From assembly GCA_029378245.1 (NCBI GenBank), contig JARKIF010000007.1:558001-622000 (forward strand): 64,000 nucleotides of DNA. Direction: 5' to 3'. Both the position numbers and the translations under genes were made by a program. A model generated the notes under the pieces. It was not told where the DNA came from. It saw only the letters and a program-made list of their open reading frames with translations, and made no database searches. Source of the DNA: Roridomyces roridus (Eukaryota; Basidiomycota; Agaricomycetes; Agaricales; Mycenaceae). Positions 20,659-33,432 of this stretch are shown piece by piece (the first letter of the stretch is position 1; every line of letters begins with the position of its first letter).

Positions 20659-23600
20659 ATGTCCTCCCCGCTGTCCGTTGCCCCCGCCGAGGATGGTACG
20701 GCGATTGTCATCAACGTGCCTAACAAGGCACCCATCTTCGGACGCGGAAAGGTCACGCCTGACGCGTGCGCCGAGTTCGTCAGCTTTTGCCGCGGGTACT
20801 TCAATGCCCACTCCGTCGCCATCGCCGAGGCCGACCAGGTCGTCCGTATTATCAACTGTTTCCAGGACCCACGCATCACCTCGTGGACTCGGCCGGACGC
20901 TACCTACCAGAAATTGATCAAGATGACCTTCCTCGAGTTCATGACGTTGTTCAAGAAGAAGTTTCTTGACGCTGATTGGATCGACGTTCACCGCCGCAAA
21001 GTATTCTCGCGTCGTATGACCAAGGACGAGACCTTTGATACCTTTCAAACCGATGTCTGCTCCATGGCCGCTCTCCTCACCGACGACCCCATCGCTTCCA
21101 AGCTGCCTGACCTCGGCGTCGACGATGTCCGTATTCGCCACCATCTGGAGGCGGGCATGATTGACAGCCTCGCAGCCATGCTCTCCAACTCCGAAGCGCC
21201 GAAGAAGACTGATTTTGACGAATGGATCGCGGCCGTCAATCTGGTTGATCGCAAACGTGTCGCTGACGCCGCAGATATGACCGCCGCGCTTTCTGCGGCA
21301 TTGGCTGCCGAGAAGGAGAAGTTTGCTGCTGCTGCGGAGAAGGCTAAACGCAAGGCTGCGGCTCCCGACGACGTTCGTGTGGGCAAACGCCCCTTTGGAG
21401 GCGCGCGTAGTTCGTCCCTTGCCCCAGCATCCGCCGGACCCTCCACTCCTTCCTCATCGTCATCCACCCCTCGTCTCCCGCAGCTCCTTGACTCTGAACG
21501 TACCTTGTTGGACGCCAATGATGGGTGTCGCAAGTGTCGTCGTTTCTTCGCCGGCCACATGTCAAACTCTTGCCCGAATGGTTTCGCCAACGCAGTCAAC
21601 TATCGGACCTTGACGCAGGCCGATGTCGATGCTGCGGCGTCGAAGAGACGTGGCAAGAGCAAGGCGATTGCCGCCGTTGTTTTCCCAAAGGACAATTCGA
21701 TTGACGACGACGACGACAGTGTTGATGACGACTCGCAGGACGTTACCGACGTGAGTCACCGCTCTTGTCATCTTTTTTGGGACTGTCTTCTGGACGGTCC
21801 CGGCTCCCCCTCCTCTGTCCCTGTCCGTGCTCTTATTGACGATGGTGCTCATCTCGTTTTAATAGACGAGTCGCCAGTCAACCGCTTGCAGTTACCGAAA
21901 CATCGCCTCAGTAAACCCGAAGACTTTTCGCTTGCACTCGACTCTCCCACTGTTCCAATAACCGAATATGTTAAATTACGCACCGTGTCCACAGACCAGC
22001 AATGGACTTCTAATACCGTACGAGCTCTTATTGTCTCAAATCTTTGTACTCCATTGTTACTCGGCCTACCATGGCTTGAGAAGAATCATATTGTCATTGA
22101 TCACCATGAGCGTTCAGTTGTCGACAAGCGAGTAAACTACGATCTATTCAAGCCATGCACCGCCCCTCCGCCGTTGAAGTCTCGTAAGTCGCCAATCGAG
22201 AAACGTCGCCAGACAAAACGAGACCACATTGCCATGGCGAAGGAGCTGAAATCCACCTGCGATGCACGGCGTACAAAGCTTGAGTCGGATCCTCATTACG
22301 AGGAGTCTGTTAAAGTCGACGTTGTGGCCGCTGTCCGTGACCGAATTGTGACACTTGCCCAAAGAGCGGACTTGGACGCGAAGGCTGACAAGTTACGCGC
22401 TAAGTTTCCTATGCTGTTCGAACCAATGCCTCACGTTGACATGTTACCCACCGACGTTGTTTGCGAAATTAAGGTGAAGCAGGCGACTAAAGACCTCGAG
22501 TCCCGATCCTATTCCAGTCCGAGAAAATACAAGGACGCCTGGCAGACGTTGATAAAGAATCATTTGGAAGCTGGTCGCATTTGCCCTTCGACTTCCCCAC
22601 ATGCGTCTCCGGCTTTCCTGATCCCAAAAGCTGACAAGACTTCCCTACCGCGTTGGGTCAACGATTTCCGACGTTTGAATGCGATAACGATTCGGGATGC
22701 CTTCCCTCTGCCTAAAGTTGACGACATTCTTGCAGATTGTGCGAAAGGGAAGATCTGGTCGACAATCGACTTTACCGATAGTTTTTTTCAGACTCGTCTT
22801 GACGAGGACTCTATAAGGTATACTGCTGTTAACACTCCTTTGGGCCTCTATGAGTGGCTGGTTATGCCTCAGGGCCTGAAGAACGCACCGGCAGTTCAAC
22901 AGCGCAGAGTTACCGCTGCTCTTCGCGAATATATTGGCAAAATATGCCACGTCTACCTGGACGACATCATTATCTGGTCGGAGAACGTCGAGGATCATGA
23001 ACGAGATGTCGAATTGATTTTTGAGGCATTGCGCAAGGCGGGCCTGTACTGCAATTCGAAGAAGACAAAGCTGTTCCAGCACTCCGTGGCCTTCCTGGGT
23101 CATCAAATTTCGGAGCGCGGTGTTGAAGCGGACACGGGCAAGGTCGAGCGCATCGTCAATTGGCCAACGCCTCGGTCCAGCACCAACGTTCGCGCCTTCC
23201 TTGGACTGGTTCGTTACATCAGCAAATTCTTGCCCAACCTGGCCGAATGGACTCCCACCTTGGAGAAACTGACAGTGAAAGAGTGCGATAAACATTTCCC
23301 GCCTTGGACGCGGGACCACCAGCGTGCCTTCGAAAACATTAAGAAGATCGTCGTCAGCCGTGATTGTCTTACTGTTATAGACCACGAAAATCGTGGTGAA
23401 AACCAGATTTTTGTGACAACCGACGCCAGCGATAGACGCTCAGGCGCCATGCTCTCTTACGGGCCTACTTGGGACACGTCGAGACCGGTTGCCTTCGATT
23501 CTTGCAGTTTCAAAGGTGCCGAGTTAAACTATCCCGTCCATGAGAAGGAGCTACTGGCTATTGTACGGGCTCTCCATCGTTGGAAGGTGGACTTACTCGG

Positions 23601-25434
23601 AAACGAATTCACGGTGTTCACCGACCATCGCACCTTGGAGAACTTTGGATCGCAGAAGGACCTCTCCCGTCGTCAGGCTAGATGGTCCGAATTCATGTCG
23701 CAGTTCGATTACACTGTCGTATATGTTAAAGGTGAAGACAACGCCGTAGCTGACGCGTTGTCTCGAACGGATTTTGTCGACACTCCCGCTGCGATGGAGT
23801 CTGCAATCGAGGCTGGTGCTGCTGGCAATGCGCCGCCTGTTGCTGTTGTACTTGCTGGTCGTGATTCGCCACAGAGGGCGGTCCGTTGTTTGGCCGCTAC
23901 CCGGATCACGGGCAAGGACTCCGGTCTGGACGATGTTGTTGCTCCTGTCCTCCAGGTCTCTGTTGACGAGAAGGTGCTCCGCGAGATTCGTGCGGGTTAC
24001 AAAACCGACCCGTGGTGCGCAAAACTGGACTCTGTGGTCAAGGGAATGCCGGGCCTCGAATTCCGTGATGGCCTTTGGTACGTCGCTGGCCGCCTGATTA
24101 TCCCTCGGGTTGGTACCATCCGGCAGGACCTCTTCCACCTTGCGCACGACGCTCTCGGCCATTTTGGCTTCGATAAATCGTACAAATCCCTCCGCGACTG
24201 TTACTACTGGCCGAATATGCGGCGCGACCTCGAAGGCGCTTACATCCCTGCTTGCGCGGACTGCCAGCGTAACAAGTCACGCACAAAGCGTCCCGCTGGC
24301 CCATTGCATCCAAATCCCATCCCCGAAGGCCGCGGGGACTCCGTGGCAATTGATTTTATTGGTCCCCTTCCTCTGGACCAAGGTTACAACTGCATCGCGT
24401 CTTTCACCTGTCGTCTCGGTTCCGACATTCGCCTCGCTCCCACACGCACCGACATATCGGCACCCGACTTTGCACTTGTATTCTTCGACCAGTGGTACTG
24501 TGAGAACGGGCTGCCCCTCGATATTTTCAGTGACCGCGATAAACTCTTCGTCTCCGAGTTCTGGGCCGCGCTGCACAAACTGACGGGTGTTAAATTGAAG
24601 ATGTCGACGGCTTTTCATCCCCAGACCGACGGCGCCTCGGAACGGACGAACAAGACCGTGAACCAGGCGATACGTTACCATGTCTTGCGGAACCAGCGCG
24701 GTTGGGTCCGCGCCCTCCCTCGCGTCCGTTTCGACATGATGAACACCGTGAACGCGTCGACAGGCTTTTCTGGTTTTCAACTACGCATGGGCCGCTCGCC
24801 TCGCGTCATTCCGCCCCTGGTCGCTGGACCGCGAGGAAAACTGCCTGAGGCCGAGAAAACCGCTGTGGACCTGATCGCGCGTTTGGAACTGGACGTCCTT
24901 GAGGCCCGGGAAAATCTTCTGACTGCCAAACTGTCCCAGGCTGAACAAGCGAACAAGTCTCGTCGGCCTGACCACAACATCAAGGTCGGGGATCGTGTAA
25001 AGCTGACCACCGCACATCGTCGAGCGCATTATATTCACAAGGGCAGCGGGCGTGTGGCCAAGTACATGCCTCGCTTCGACGGCCCATACAAGGTCATCGC
25101 GGCACACCCGGCGTGCTCAACTTATACGCTCGACCTTGAAAACCAACCAAACGTTTACCCTGTTTTCCATGCTTCAGAAATTGAACCCTTTGTAGAAAAC
25201 GACGACGTACTGTTCCCGGACCGCAAACTCGCGAAGCCCGCCCCGATTGTCAACGACCGCGGTGAAGAGGAATTCTACGTCGACAGGATTCTAGACGAGC
25301 GCAAGCGCGGACGCGGGAAACAGTATTACGTTCGTTTCACCGGCTATGGGCCTGGCGGCGACAAATGGCTCCCCGGGCGTGAGTTGGCCGACTGCGAGGC
25401 CCTCGACAACTGGCTCGCTCGTTCTCAAGACTGA
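20659..25434 (+). CDS. Gag-Pol polyprotein of the chromovirus
   Basis: The frame is open from 20260 to the stop at 25434, but its first ATG is at 20659; about 130 upstream codons are open without one, so initiation may be non-AUG or upstream by splicing. A CX2C..H..C zinc knuckle lies near 21529-21576. A retropepsin-like LIDDGA motif lies near 21830, with Asp where Thr or Ser is usual. Reverse transcriptase has YLDD at 22954-22965. RNase H follows near 23400-23760. The integrase zinc finger is HHCC, with its first His at 24136 and CADC near 24255; the DDE core lies near 24350-24650. A C-terminal chromodomain (FYVDRILDERKRG to DNWLARSQD, 25265-25430) would direct insertion to histone-marked chromatin. 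No internal stop is present, so the element may be active. Confidence 0.93.
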   Translation: MSSPLSVAPAEDGTAIVINVPNKAPIFGRGKVTPDACAEFVSFCRGYFNAHSVAIAEADQVVRIINCFQDPRITSWTRPDATYQKLIKMTFLEFMTLFKKKFLDADWIDVHRRKVFSRRMTKDETFDTFQTDVCSMAALLTDDPIASKLPDLGVDDVRIRHHLEAGMIDSLAAMLSNSEAPKKTDFDEWIAAVNLVDRKRVADAADMTAALSAALAAEKEKFAAAAEKAKRKAAAPDDVRVGKRPFGGARSSSLAPASAGPSTPSSSSSTPRLPQLLDSERTLLDANDGCRKCRRFFAGHMSNSCPNGFANAVNYRTLTQADVDAAASKRRGKSKAIAAVVFPKDNSIDDDDDSVDDDSQDVTDVSHRSCHLFWDCLLDGPGSPSSVPVRALIDDGAHLVLIDESPVNRLQLPKHRLSKPEDFSLALDSPTVPITEYVKLRTVSTDQQWTSNTVRALIVSNLCTPLLLGLPWLEKNHIVIDHHERSVVDKRVNYDLFKPCTAPPPLKSRKSPIEKRRQTKRDHIAMAKELKSTCDARRTKLESDPHYEESVKVDVVAAVRDRIVTLAQRADLDAKADKLRAKFPMLFEPMPHVDMLPTDVVCEIKVKQATKDLESRSYSSPRKYKDAWQTLIKNHLEAGRICPSTSPHASPAFLIPKADKTSLPRWVNDFRRLNAITIRDAFPLPKVDDILADCAKGKIWSTIDFTDSFFQTRLDEDSIRYTAVNTPLGLYEWLVMPQGLKNAPAVQQRRVTAALREYIGKICHVYLDDIIIWSENVEDHERDVELIFEALRKAGLYCNSKKTKLFQHSVAFLGHQISERGVEADTGKVERIVNWPTPRSSTNVRAFLGLVRYISKFLPNLAEWTPTLEKLTVKECDKHFPPWTRDHQRAFENIKKIVVSRDCLTVIDHENRGENQIFVTTDASDRRSGAMLSYGPTWDTSRPVAFDSCSFKGAELNYPVHEKELLAIVRALHRWKVDLLGNEFTVFTDHRTLENFGSQKDLSRRQARWSEFMSQFDYTVVYVKGEDNAVADALSRTDFVDTPAAMESAIEAGAAGNAPPVAVVLAGRDSPQRAVRCLAATRITGKDSGLDDVVAPVLQVSVDEKVLREIRAGYKTDPWCAKLDSVVKGMPGLEFRDGLWYVAGRLIIPRVGTIRQDLFHLAHDALGHFGFDKSYKSLRDCYYWPNMRRDLEGAYIPACADCQRNKSRTKRPAGPLHPNPIPEGRGDSVAIDFIGPLPLDQGYNCIASFTCRLGSDIRLAPTRTDISAPDFALVFFDQWYCENGLPLDIFSDRDKLFVSEFWAALHKLTGVKLKMSTAFHPQTDGASERTNKTVNQAIRYHVLRNQRGWVRALPRVRFDMMNTVNASTGFSGFQLRMGRSPRVIPPLVAGPRGKLPEAEKTAVDLIARLELDVLEARENLLTAKLSQAEQANKSRRPDHNIKVGDRVKLTTAHRRAHYIHKGSGRVAKYMPRFDGPYKVIAAHPACSTYTLDLENQPNVYPVFHASEIEPFVENDDVLFPDRKLAKPAPIVNDRGEEEFYVDRILDERKRGRGKQYYVRFTGYGPGGDKWLPGRELADCEALDNWLARSQD

Positions 25435-25594
25435 TGGACGCTCGGCTGAGCAATCTTTCCTTCTGTTGGCAGTCGAGGGGTTGGGACAGCTGTCTCGTGA
25501 AGACCTCTCGGGCATGCATTTTGTTTGTGGCTTACTTTACTTTTACGATACATACTTTACATTTGGATTGTTGATACTGACGGCTGGATTTTCC

Positions 25595-25608
25595 AGGGAG
25601 GGGGAGGG
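25595..25608 (+). other. Polypurine tract of the chromovirus
   Basis: AGGGAGGGGGAGGG immediately precedes the 3' LTR and would prime plus-strand DNA synthesis. Confidence 0.85.
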
Positions 25609-25771
25609 TGTAAACCTGCTGGTTTACAGTTGACGTTGTTTACGCTTTGATCATCACCTTTTCTTGTCTGCTACCCTCATCTTGTACGCGTACTCTACGA
25701 TTCGAAACCCACGCAACGGCCTTATTTGTTCCCTCTGTCCGATTCTGAGTGTTTCTCTCCGTGAGTTTCCA
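25609..25771 (+). repeat. 3' LTR of the chromovirus
   Basis: Same length and ends as the 5' LTR, with two visible substitutions (CTGCTACCC for CTGCTCCCC; CCCACGC for CCCATGC). GACAC follows. Confidence 0.93.
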
Positions 25772-26055
25772 GACACGTGCGCCAGCTATGGCTATCATCA
25801 TTGATCACGGAGTTATCACGGCAGCTAAGTATATTGGGAACACATCGCAGGCCGGCCAGGCGACAGTGAGCATACTTGGTCAGGGCGAAGAAGTAGCAGC
25901 TGTGATTACAGAGGTTAAAAATGAGCAAGAGTTGATGTATTTGGGTTGAGGAATGCATAGGTACCGCGGTGGAGCCAGGGAGAAACAAGAGCAAATAGCC
26001 GAAAATTTGATAACCTGTCCAACTCACTCAATTCTTGCTCTATCACTCTACAACC

Positions 26056-26340
26056 CACCTAGTGCACCTCCGGATTGCTGACTAATGGACCTCGAAGGTC
26101 CCATTATATGTTGGTTTGATGGGGCCTTGGAGGTCCCCGGCGGAGGTATGTAATGGCGGCGAGGGCGCAGGTTGCTATTTTGGGCTGCCCATAGGAGCCT
26201 CCGCCAGGCGCCGCAGGGACCATGACCGCGAGCGGAAACAGCATTTAGACCAGCCCTAGGCGCACGGTACGTGTTGTGAACGTATGTTGGCCATGCAGCG
26301 AGTCGGGGACGGAGGGAAGGGAGTGGTAGGCAAGCGGCGG
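26056..26340 (+). repeat. Left long terminal inverted repeat of transposon 2
   Basis: About 285 bp, matching 28862-29138 in inverted order with small indels. It contains GGACCTCGAAGGTCC and CCTTGGAGGTCC, small internal inverted motifs that also occur in the right copy. Confidence 0.85.
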
Positions 26341-28861
26341 CAGCGTTTCAGCAGTACCTCCGCCTGCGAACGGGGTCCATGCAGGCCAAAAATCGGCTGC
26401 GCGCATGATGCTGCACCATGTACTCGCTGGTCGAGTATTTGAGACGGTGGGAGGGCGAGGGCGAGCCAGGTTCGGTGGATGGCAGCTGCACCTCCGCAGC
26501 CTCCGCTTGCTTGTGGAGGTGATCTGCAGGCGGAGATGGGCTACTATAATGCCCACCGTGCACATGCCACGCGCAGGTATTATCCGTTTCATCTTTCATG
26601 GGCGGCAGTGGTGGCTGCGGGGGAGATGAAATTCTGACGTACGGACCTGGCACAAAGTGGGAGCATTTAGGATATCTAGTTCAAGAAAAGCAGCAATTCT
26701 GTAAGAAATGTAGCTGAGCTACCGTTTGCATGTGAGCAAATCAAAACAATTTTAACACACTGACCTGGATCTTCGAATGTCATCCCTCATTCGCTGAGCC
26801 CTTCCCTTCCGGCCCAACTCGGATTGTAGTTGGAGATGCCTGAATTTCAAAGGGAGGGTTAACCAATTATGTATATAGCGGGTTCAAGAGTTAACTGTGA
26901 GTTCTGTCACGCACCTCCGCCGCCGCAGTCAGAACCTCCGCGCCGTCATACCCTCCGCACATACTGGTCAGGTAAGCAAAATCTCCAGAGACATGTGTGG
27001 TGTGGTATGAGCCTGTTGCATGACCTTCGGTTCATCTGGAGGATAAAAACGAAGCAAACGACAAGTCAGCGGAGGTGGCGGAGGTAACCGAGTGGCGGAG
27101 GTGAGTGGTTGATCCAGCTCCCATAACTTTCATGGCCCCTCCGTGGTTCTTGCGTATAGCTGAGGTTATTTTTCGTGCGATGGCCCTGTCTTCTGCTCGA
27201 TATTTAAAGCCGGGAACTCTCCCATGTGCCCACTATGTCCGAAACAATCAATCTCGGTGATTTGAATGTCAACTTCTTTATACACGAGGAATAGCTGGCA
27301 ACCTCGCTGAACATTTGCTTCTGAGCAGCTTGAACATATCCTATCTCAAATCCAAGGACCGAAATATGTAGTTCCTCATGTTTCCCAAAGCCCCGGAGAT
27401 TTGTATATTTCAACATGCATGTTTTCCCCGAGCATATAGCCTGTTGAGAAGGCGGCTCTGGGCTTCAAGAAACTGTTGAATTGTATCTAAAATGTAATCC
27501 AGGAGCAGGCACAATATTTCAGTCTTGAATGATACAAGTACATTACTTGAACACCAAAACCTACCGAGAACTAGCGTACCTTCCGGCTCCAACTGTGCAT
27601 TTCACGGGTGCCTGGGAGATCGCGACTTGAAATTGATTTAATGACCTCGGGCGGCTTCCCTGATGTTATCGCAAGTCGGTTCGAGCCCAAAGGCCGTTGG
27701 AAAGACTCTTATCGAGTGAAATCAAGGTGATCCTGGTTTTATTCGCTTTCTGATTGGCTGATCAAGATCTGCAGGAACCTCGGACTCGGCTGTGTTTGAC
27801 ACCTCCGCTACTCCGCTTTCTTTTCACCACCATGCCGCTTTGCCCCAACGTCAAGCCAACGTCCCACCACGATTAACTGGAATACTACACATGGATCTTA
27901 CGTTCATTATCAATCAGAAAGTGACCTCTCTGGGCTCCTAATGTTGCTCGCAATACGGCACCTCCGTCGCGCGGTCACTGCCTTTGCATCCACCACGCTG
28001 CCAGATTTGCCTCCGTCACCTACCCCTGCCACTATTCCACCGAATTCTGGAATGTCAATAGTGAATGGACCCGTCTGGACACAGTACCAAAAACAAGCAG
28101 TGTGTACATACCTGCGCTACTAGTGGCGGAGGTTTGTCCCTAGGCCTCGTTAATGAACACCATTGGTCTCGCCTGCATCTCTGAGAGACATCTCCCTAGA
28201 CTCTAGGATGCAAGCTGCATCCGTGACTCAAATAGAGGGCCAGTTGACGACAACAACATACCCCGGCGCCGGTGGTGGCGGAGGTCTAGTGGCTACAGAG
28301 GTATGTCTATGACACACAACCGGGGACCCGGACAGGTTCCTGAGGCGTCGATGCTTGCTCCAGACTCTAGATAGTGTAGGCCTAGCCTGTTGTACAGCTT
28401 CAAGATACGGTAGGCAGCCAAAATGGAATGCTTGCTCACAATTGCCTTTATGCAGGGAAAAAGAATACAATTAAATGCCTGTTTCCACCAACCTCATCCC
28501 CCAATCGATGAATTTGTCGGTTGATTCAATCTCCACGTAGGGTATGGGACAATCAAACCACCCTCCCGCCGCCGCCCATGACCCCATGAAGTGCATGACG
28601 CACACCTCACGCATACGAGTGCACGGTGGGTATTTTAGCGCCACGTCTGACCTGCAAGCTACCCCCGCCCGCAAGCGGAGGCTGCGGAGGTCCTGCTACT
28701 GCGCGTCAAATTCGCTCTCCTCCGCCCTCCTGCCGCCTCCAATATAGTGCCCGATACACAGCTACCAAATACCTGGCGCCGCATGGACAGTGACCCCATT
28801 TCCAGCCTGCAGGCAACCCCGGTGAAGATCCTGTTAAAACCACCCTCCCCCTTGCCTGCCA

Positions 28862-29138
28862 CTCTCTTCCCTTCGTCCCCGACTCGCTGCATGGCCAACA
28901 TACGTTCACAACACGTACCGTGCGCCTAGGGCTGGTCTAAATGCTGTTTCCGCTCGCGGTCATGGTCCCTGCGGCGCATGGCGGAGGCTCCGATGGGCGT
29001 CGGATGCAGCCCAAAATAGCAACCTGCGCCCTCGCCGCCATTACATACCTCCGCTGGGGACCTCCAAGGCCCCATCAAACCGACACATAATGGGACCTTC
29101 GAGGTTCATTAGTCAGCAATCCGGAGGTGCACTAGGTG
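28862..29138 (-). repeat. Right long terminal inverted repeat of transposon 2
   Basis: Reverse complement of the left arm; it ends GGAGGTGCACTAGGTG directly before the second CTACAACC. Confidence 0.85.
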
Positions 29139-29334
29139 CTACAACCTCTGGGGTGTGCACTATTGAACCCTTAAGCAGGGGATATGGCGATCTGCAGCCC
29201 GAGACGAGAGTCAGGACTTGAGAGCTCAGTGCATAGCCACATTCGGAGCCGAACGGATCCATGTTTTTTTTTCAAGAGCATCTGCTGACTCCAGCGCGAA
29301 GAGAGGGAGAATGCAAAGATAGAATTATCCCGGG

Positions 29335-29560
29335 AGGTTGCTTTGATCATGATGCCTGCTCCCAGCCTCGCCGGCCAGGATCGACAGCTGACTGAGATTC
29401 TATCTTTAACATTACAAGAGGCTGTATCGAAACACCGTTTTTTCGAGAGGCTGTATCCTGATATCTGGTCGGCGAGAAGAGAAAATTTACCGCCGTCCGG
29501 CCCGGGGACGGAAGGTTGTGGAAGGTTGCGTTGATGCCTGCTCCCAGCCTCCTTTCAGTA
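29335..29560. repeat. Small direct duplication upstream of Gly-rich copy 2
   Basis: GATGCCTGCTCCCAGCCTC, preceded by AGGTTGC, occurs near 29355 and again near 29530, about 180 bp apart. GAGGCTGTATC is also repeated between them (near 29410 and 29447). Copy 1 has a diverged single version near 12105. Confidence 0.5.
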
Positions 29561-30637
29561 TTTAACGACAGCTGTGTACAACTCTCGAACCCCAAGTGGT
29601 GCTCTCTGGAATTGCTCTACACACCCGCTATTCTACCGCTTCAAAACTTCATGCGAAGACTCATCCGAAAACATGCATTTAACTTCTTGAAGCGTCGCTC
29701 AAAGACTCTGGGTCCCGACTTGGAGAAAACGGAGGACAGCTCTCGGGGATCTGCTTCCAACAGCTGTAACTCAGCTACAACCGCAAAGAATGTAGTCAAG
29801 ATGGCGCTAACGACGCTCAGTGCCACATCCAGCAACATTCCTATCTGCGGGATTATAACTAGCGTCATCGACCCGCTGCTACTCATTATGACCCAACTGG
29901 ATGTGCGTTTCCCCCTGTCGAGTGCGAGTGTATTCCGATTAATCTGGATTTACAGTTGACGTCGGCCAACGTGCAAGGACTGGTGGAGCTGGCTGCGCGC
30001 ATAGAGCGACTAACGCCACTTGTAGCCGATATGGGGGAGGTAAATTCGGTTTCAGAGCGCGAGCGGAGGTTTATCGATGATCTCACTTGGTATGTAGCTA
30101 TTCTGCTGCATTCCCTCGACGTACGCTAACGGTCCAAGCGAGCTCGAGTCAATAGGCACGGATGTATCGGAGGCGCAAGCCCAGGGGACGTTGACGCGGT
30201 TCTTCAATAGCCGCGACGACGCGGCGGGTCTTGCGAGGCATAACGCGACACTGGCGCAACTGGTCGCTGATGCTACTGTATGTGGGTCCTTGCATCCTTC
30301 CACGCGCCGTGCTTATTCACGTTAGCTCGTTTGTATGCAAGAGGTTCGGAGGACGTTGAGGAGTATGGAGAGGAGTGCGTCGAGGCTGTTGCCACCGCTG
30401 GGCCAGATAGAGATTGGGCATATCACGGGTGCGTCGTCTCCATTGTGAGCAGGACAGGACGACTTACTGAAATGCATCGCAGGTGGCACGGGCGGGATGT
30501 GTGCATCGGGCGGGAGATTCGGGGGAATATCAGGGGGAATAGGCGGAGAAGGCGGGGAGGGGTACGAGGAAGGGGTCAAGGGCGGTCTTGGGAGAGCGCC
30601 AAAGATACGGCGGAAAAGGCGGGCGTATACTTGGTAA
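29516..30637 (+). CDS. Helical-domain protein with glycine-rich tail, copy 2
   Basis: A paralogue of the gene at 12061-13280, same orientation, same intron positions. The shared ATG is 29651 (MRRLIRKHAFNFLKRRSK); the frame is open upstream to 29516 and that part is also similar between copies (SNPKWCSLELL), so the true start is unclear. Helical stretches match copy 1 closely (NVVKMALTTLSATSSNIP; AARIERLTPLVADM). Introns follow MTQLD, DDLT, ADAT and IGHITG. The tail reads GGTGGMCASGG and GGIGGEGGEG, then a basic end PKIRRKRRAYTW with the stop at 30635-30637. The basic tail differs from the acidic/aromatic end of copy 1. All exons stay open. Function unknown; a membrane-acting or death-domain-like role is speculative. 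Confidence 0.62.
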
Positions 30638-31079
30638 GGAAACTGCGTCAAACGGACCACTCGTTAATTTAGTACATACATAAGGCCTTATCTTACTTTG
30701 AACTTATAATGCAAATGTTGGACTCGATGCGCTTGAATTTTTTGGCCAATTCTTCAGCCAATCCTATCACAATGACGACTTGCCAGCAGCTTTGTCATGG
30801 CGGCCGGATAGCCCGCCGTTCCGGCTGGGTTCAGAGCGACCTACACAAGTAGGTCGGATGCAGTCCGAAGGTGCGCCAGAGGGTAACACTGGTATATGTG
30901 GAAGGGTTCATCTTCGACAGCACCTATATGTGCAGTCCAGATGGTATACAAACACAGGGATCCATTCAAACTACTTAATCTCTAAGGCTACTACTACGCA
31001 AACGACGTGGTAGCGCACAGTCCATAAACGTACACTAATTTTGAAGTCCGGAAAAGAAAGAATGCAGTGAGATAAACCT
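30638..31079. other. 3' flank with similarity to the flank of Gly-rich copy 1
   Basis: No gene. ATACAAACACAG(G/C)GATCCATTCAA occurs here near 30948 and downstream of copy 1 near 13328, so the duplicated segment included some 3' flank. The intervening 250 bp are absent after copy 1, suggesting a later insertion or deletion. Confidence 0.45.

Positions 31080-33432
<2,353 letters not shown>

Larger units (their letters stand above)
19906..25771 (+). mobile_element. Ty3/gypsy LTR retrotransposon, chromovirus
   Basis: A complete element flanked by GACAC on both sides (19901-19905 and 25772-25776). The LTRs (163 bp each) begin TG and end CA and differ at only two positions by eye, so the insertion is young. 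A polypurine tract (25595-25608) lies directly before the 3' LTR. One long frame encodes Gag and Pol in the order capsid, zinc knuckle, protease, reverse transcriptase, RNase H, integrase, chromodomain, which is the Ty3/gypsy order. No standard tRNA-complementary primer site is obvious after the 5' LTR. The element lies in the transposon island between two inverted-repeat DNA transposons. Confidence 0.95.
26056..29138. mobile_element. Non-autonomous inverted-repeat DNA transposon 2 (8-bp target duplication)
   Basis: The element starts CACCTAGTGCACCTCCGGAT at 26056 and ends with its reverse complement at 29138. It is flanked by identical CTACAACC 8-mers (26048-26055 and 29139-29146). The outer 280 bp of the arms are very similar, and weaker similarity runs to about 600 bp (for example CACCTCCGCAGCCTCCGC and GCCCACCGTGCAC in both). 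No transposase-sized frame exists. The 7-mer CCTCCGC or its complement occurs at least 18 times inside. The terminus shares CACCTA and the 8-bp duplication with transposon 1, so the two probably use the same class of transposase. Confidence 0.87.

Noticed and set aside
20419..21144. A 241-codon minus-strand frame within the retrotransposon
   Set aside because: Shadow of Gag; low-complexity and unsupported.
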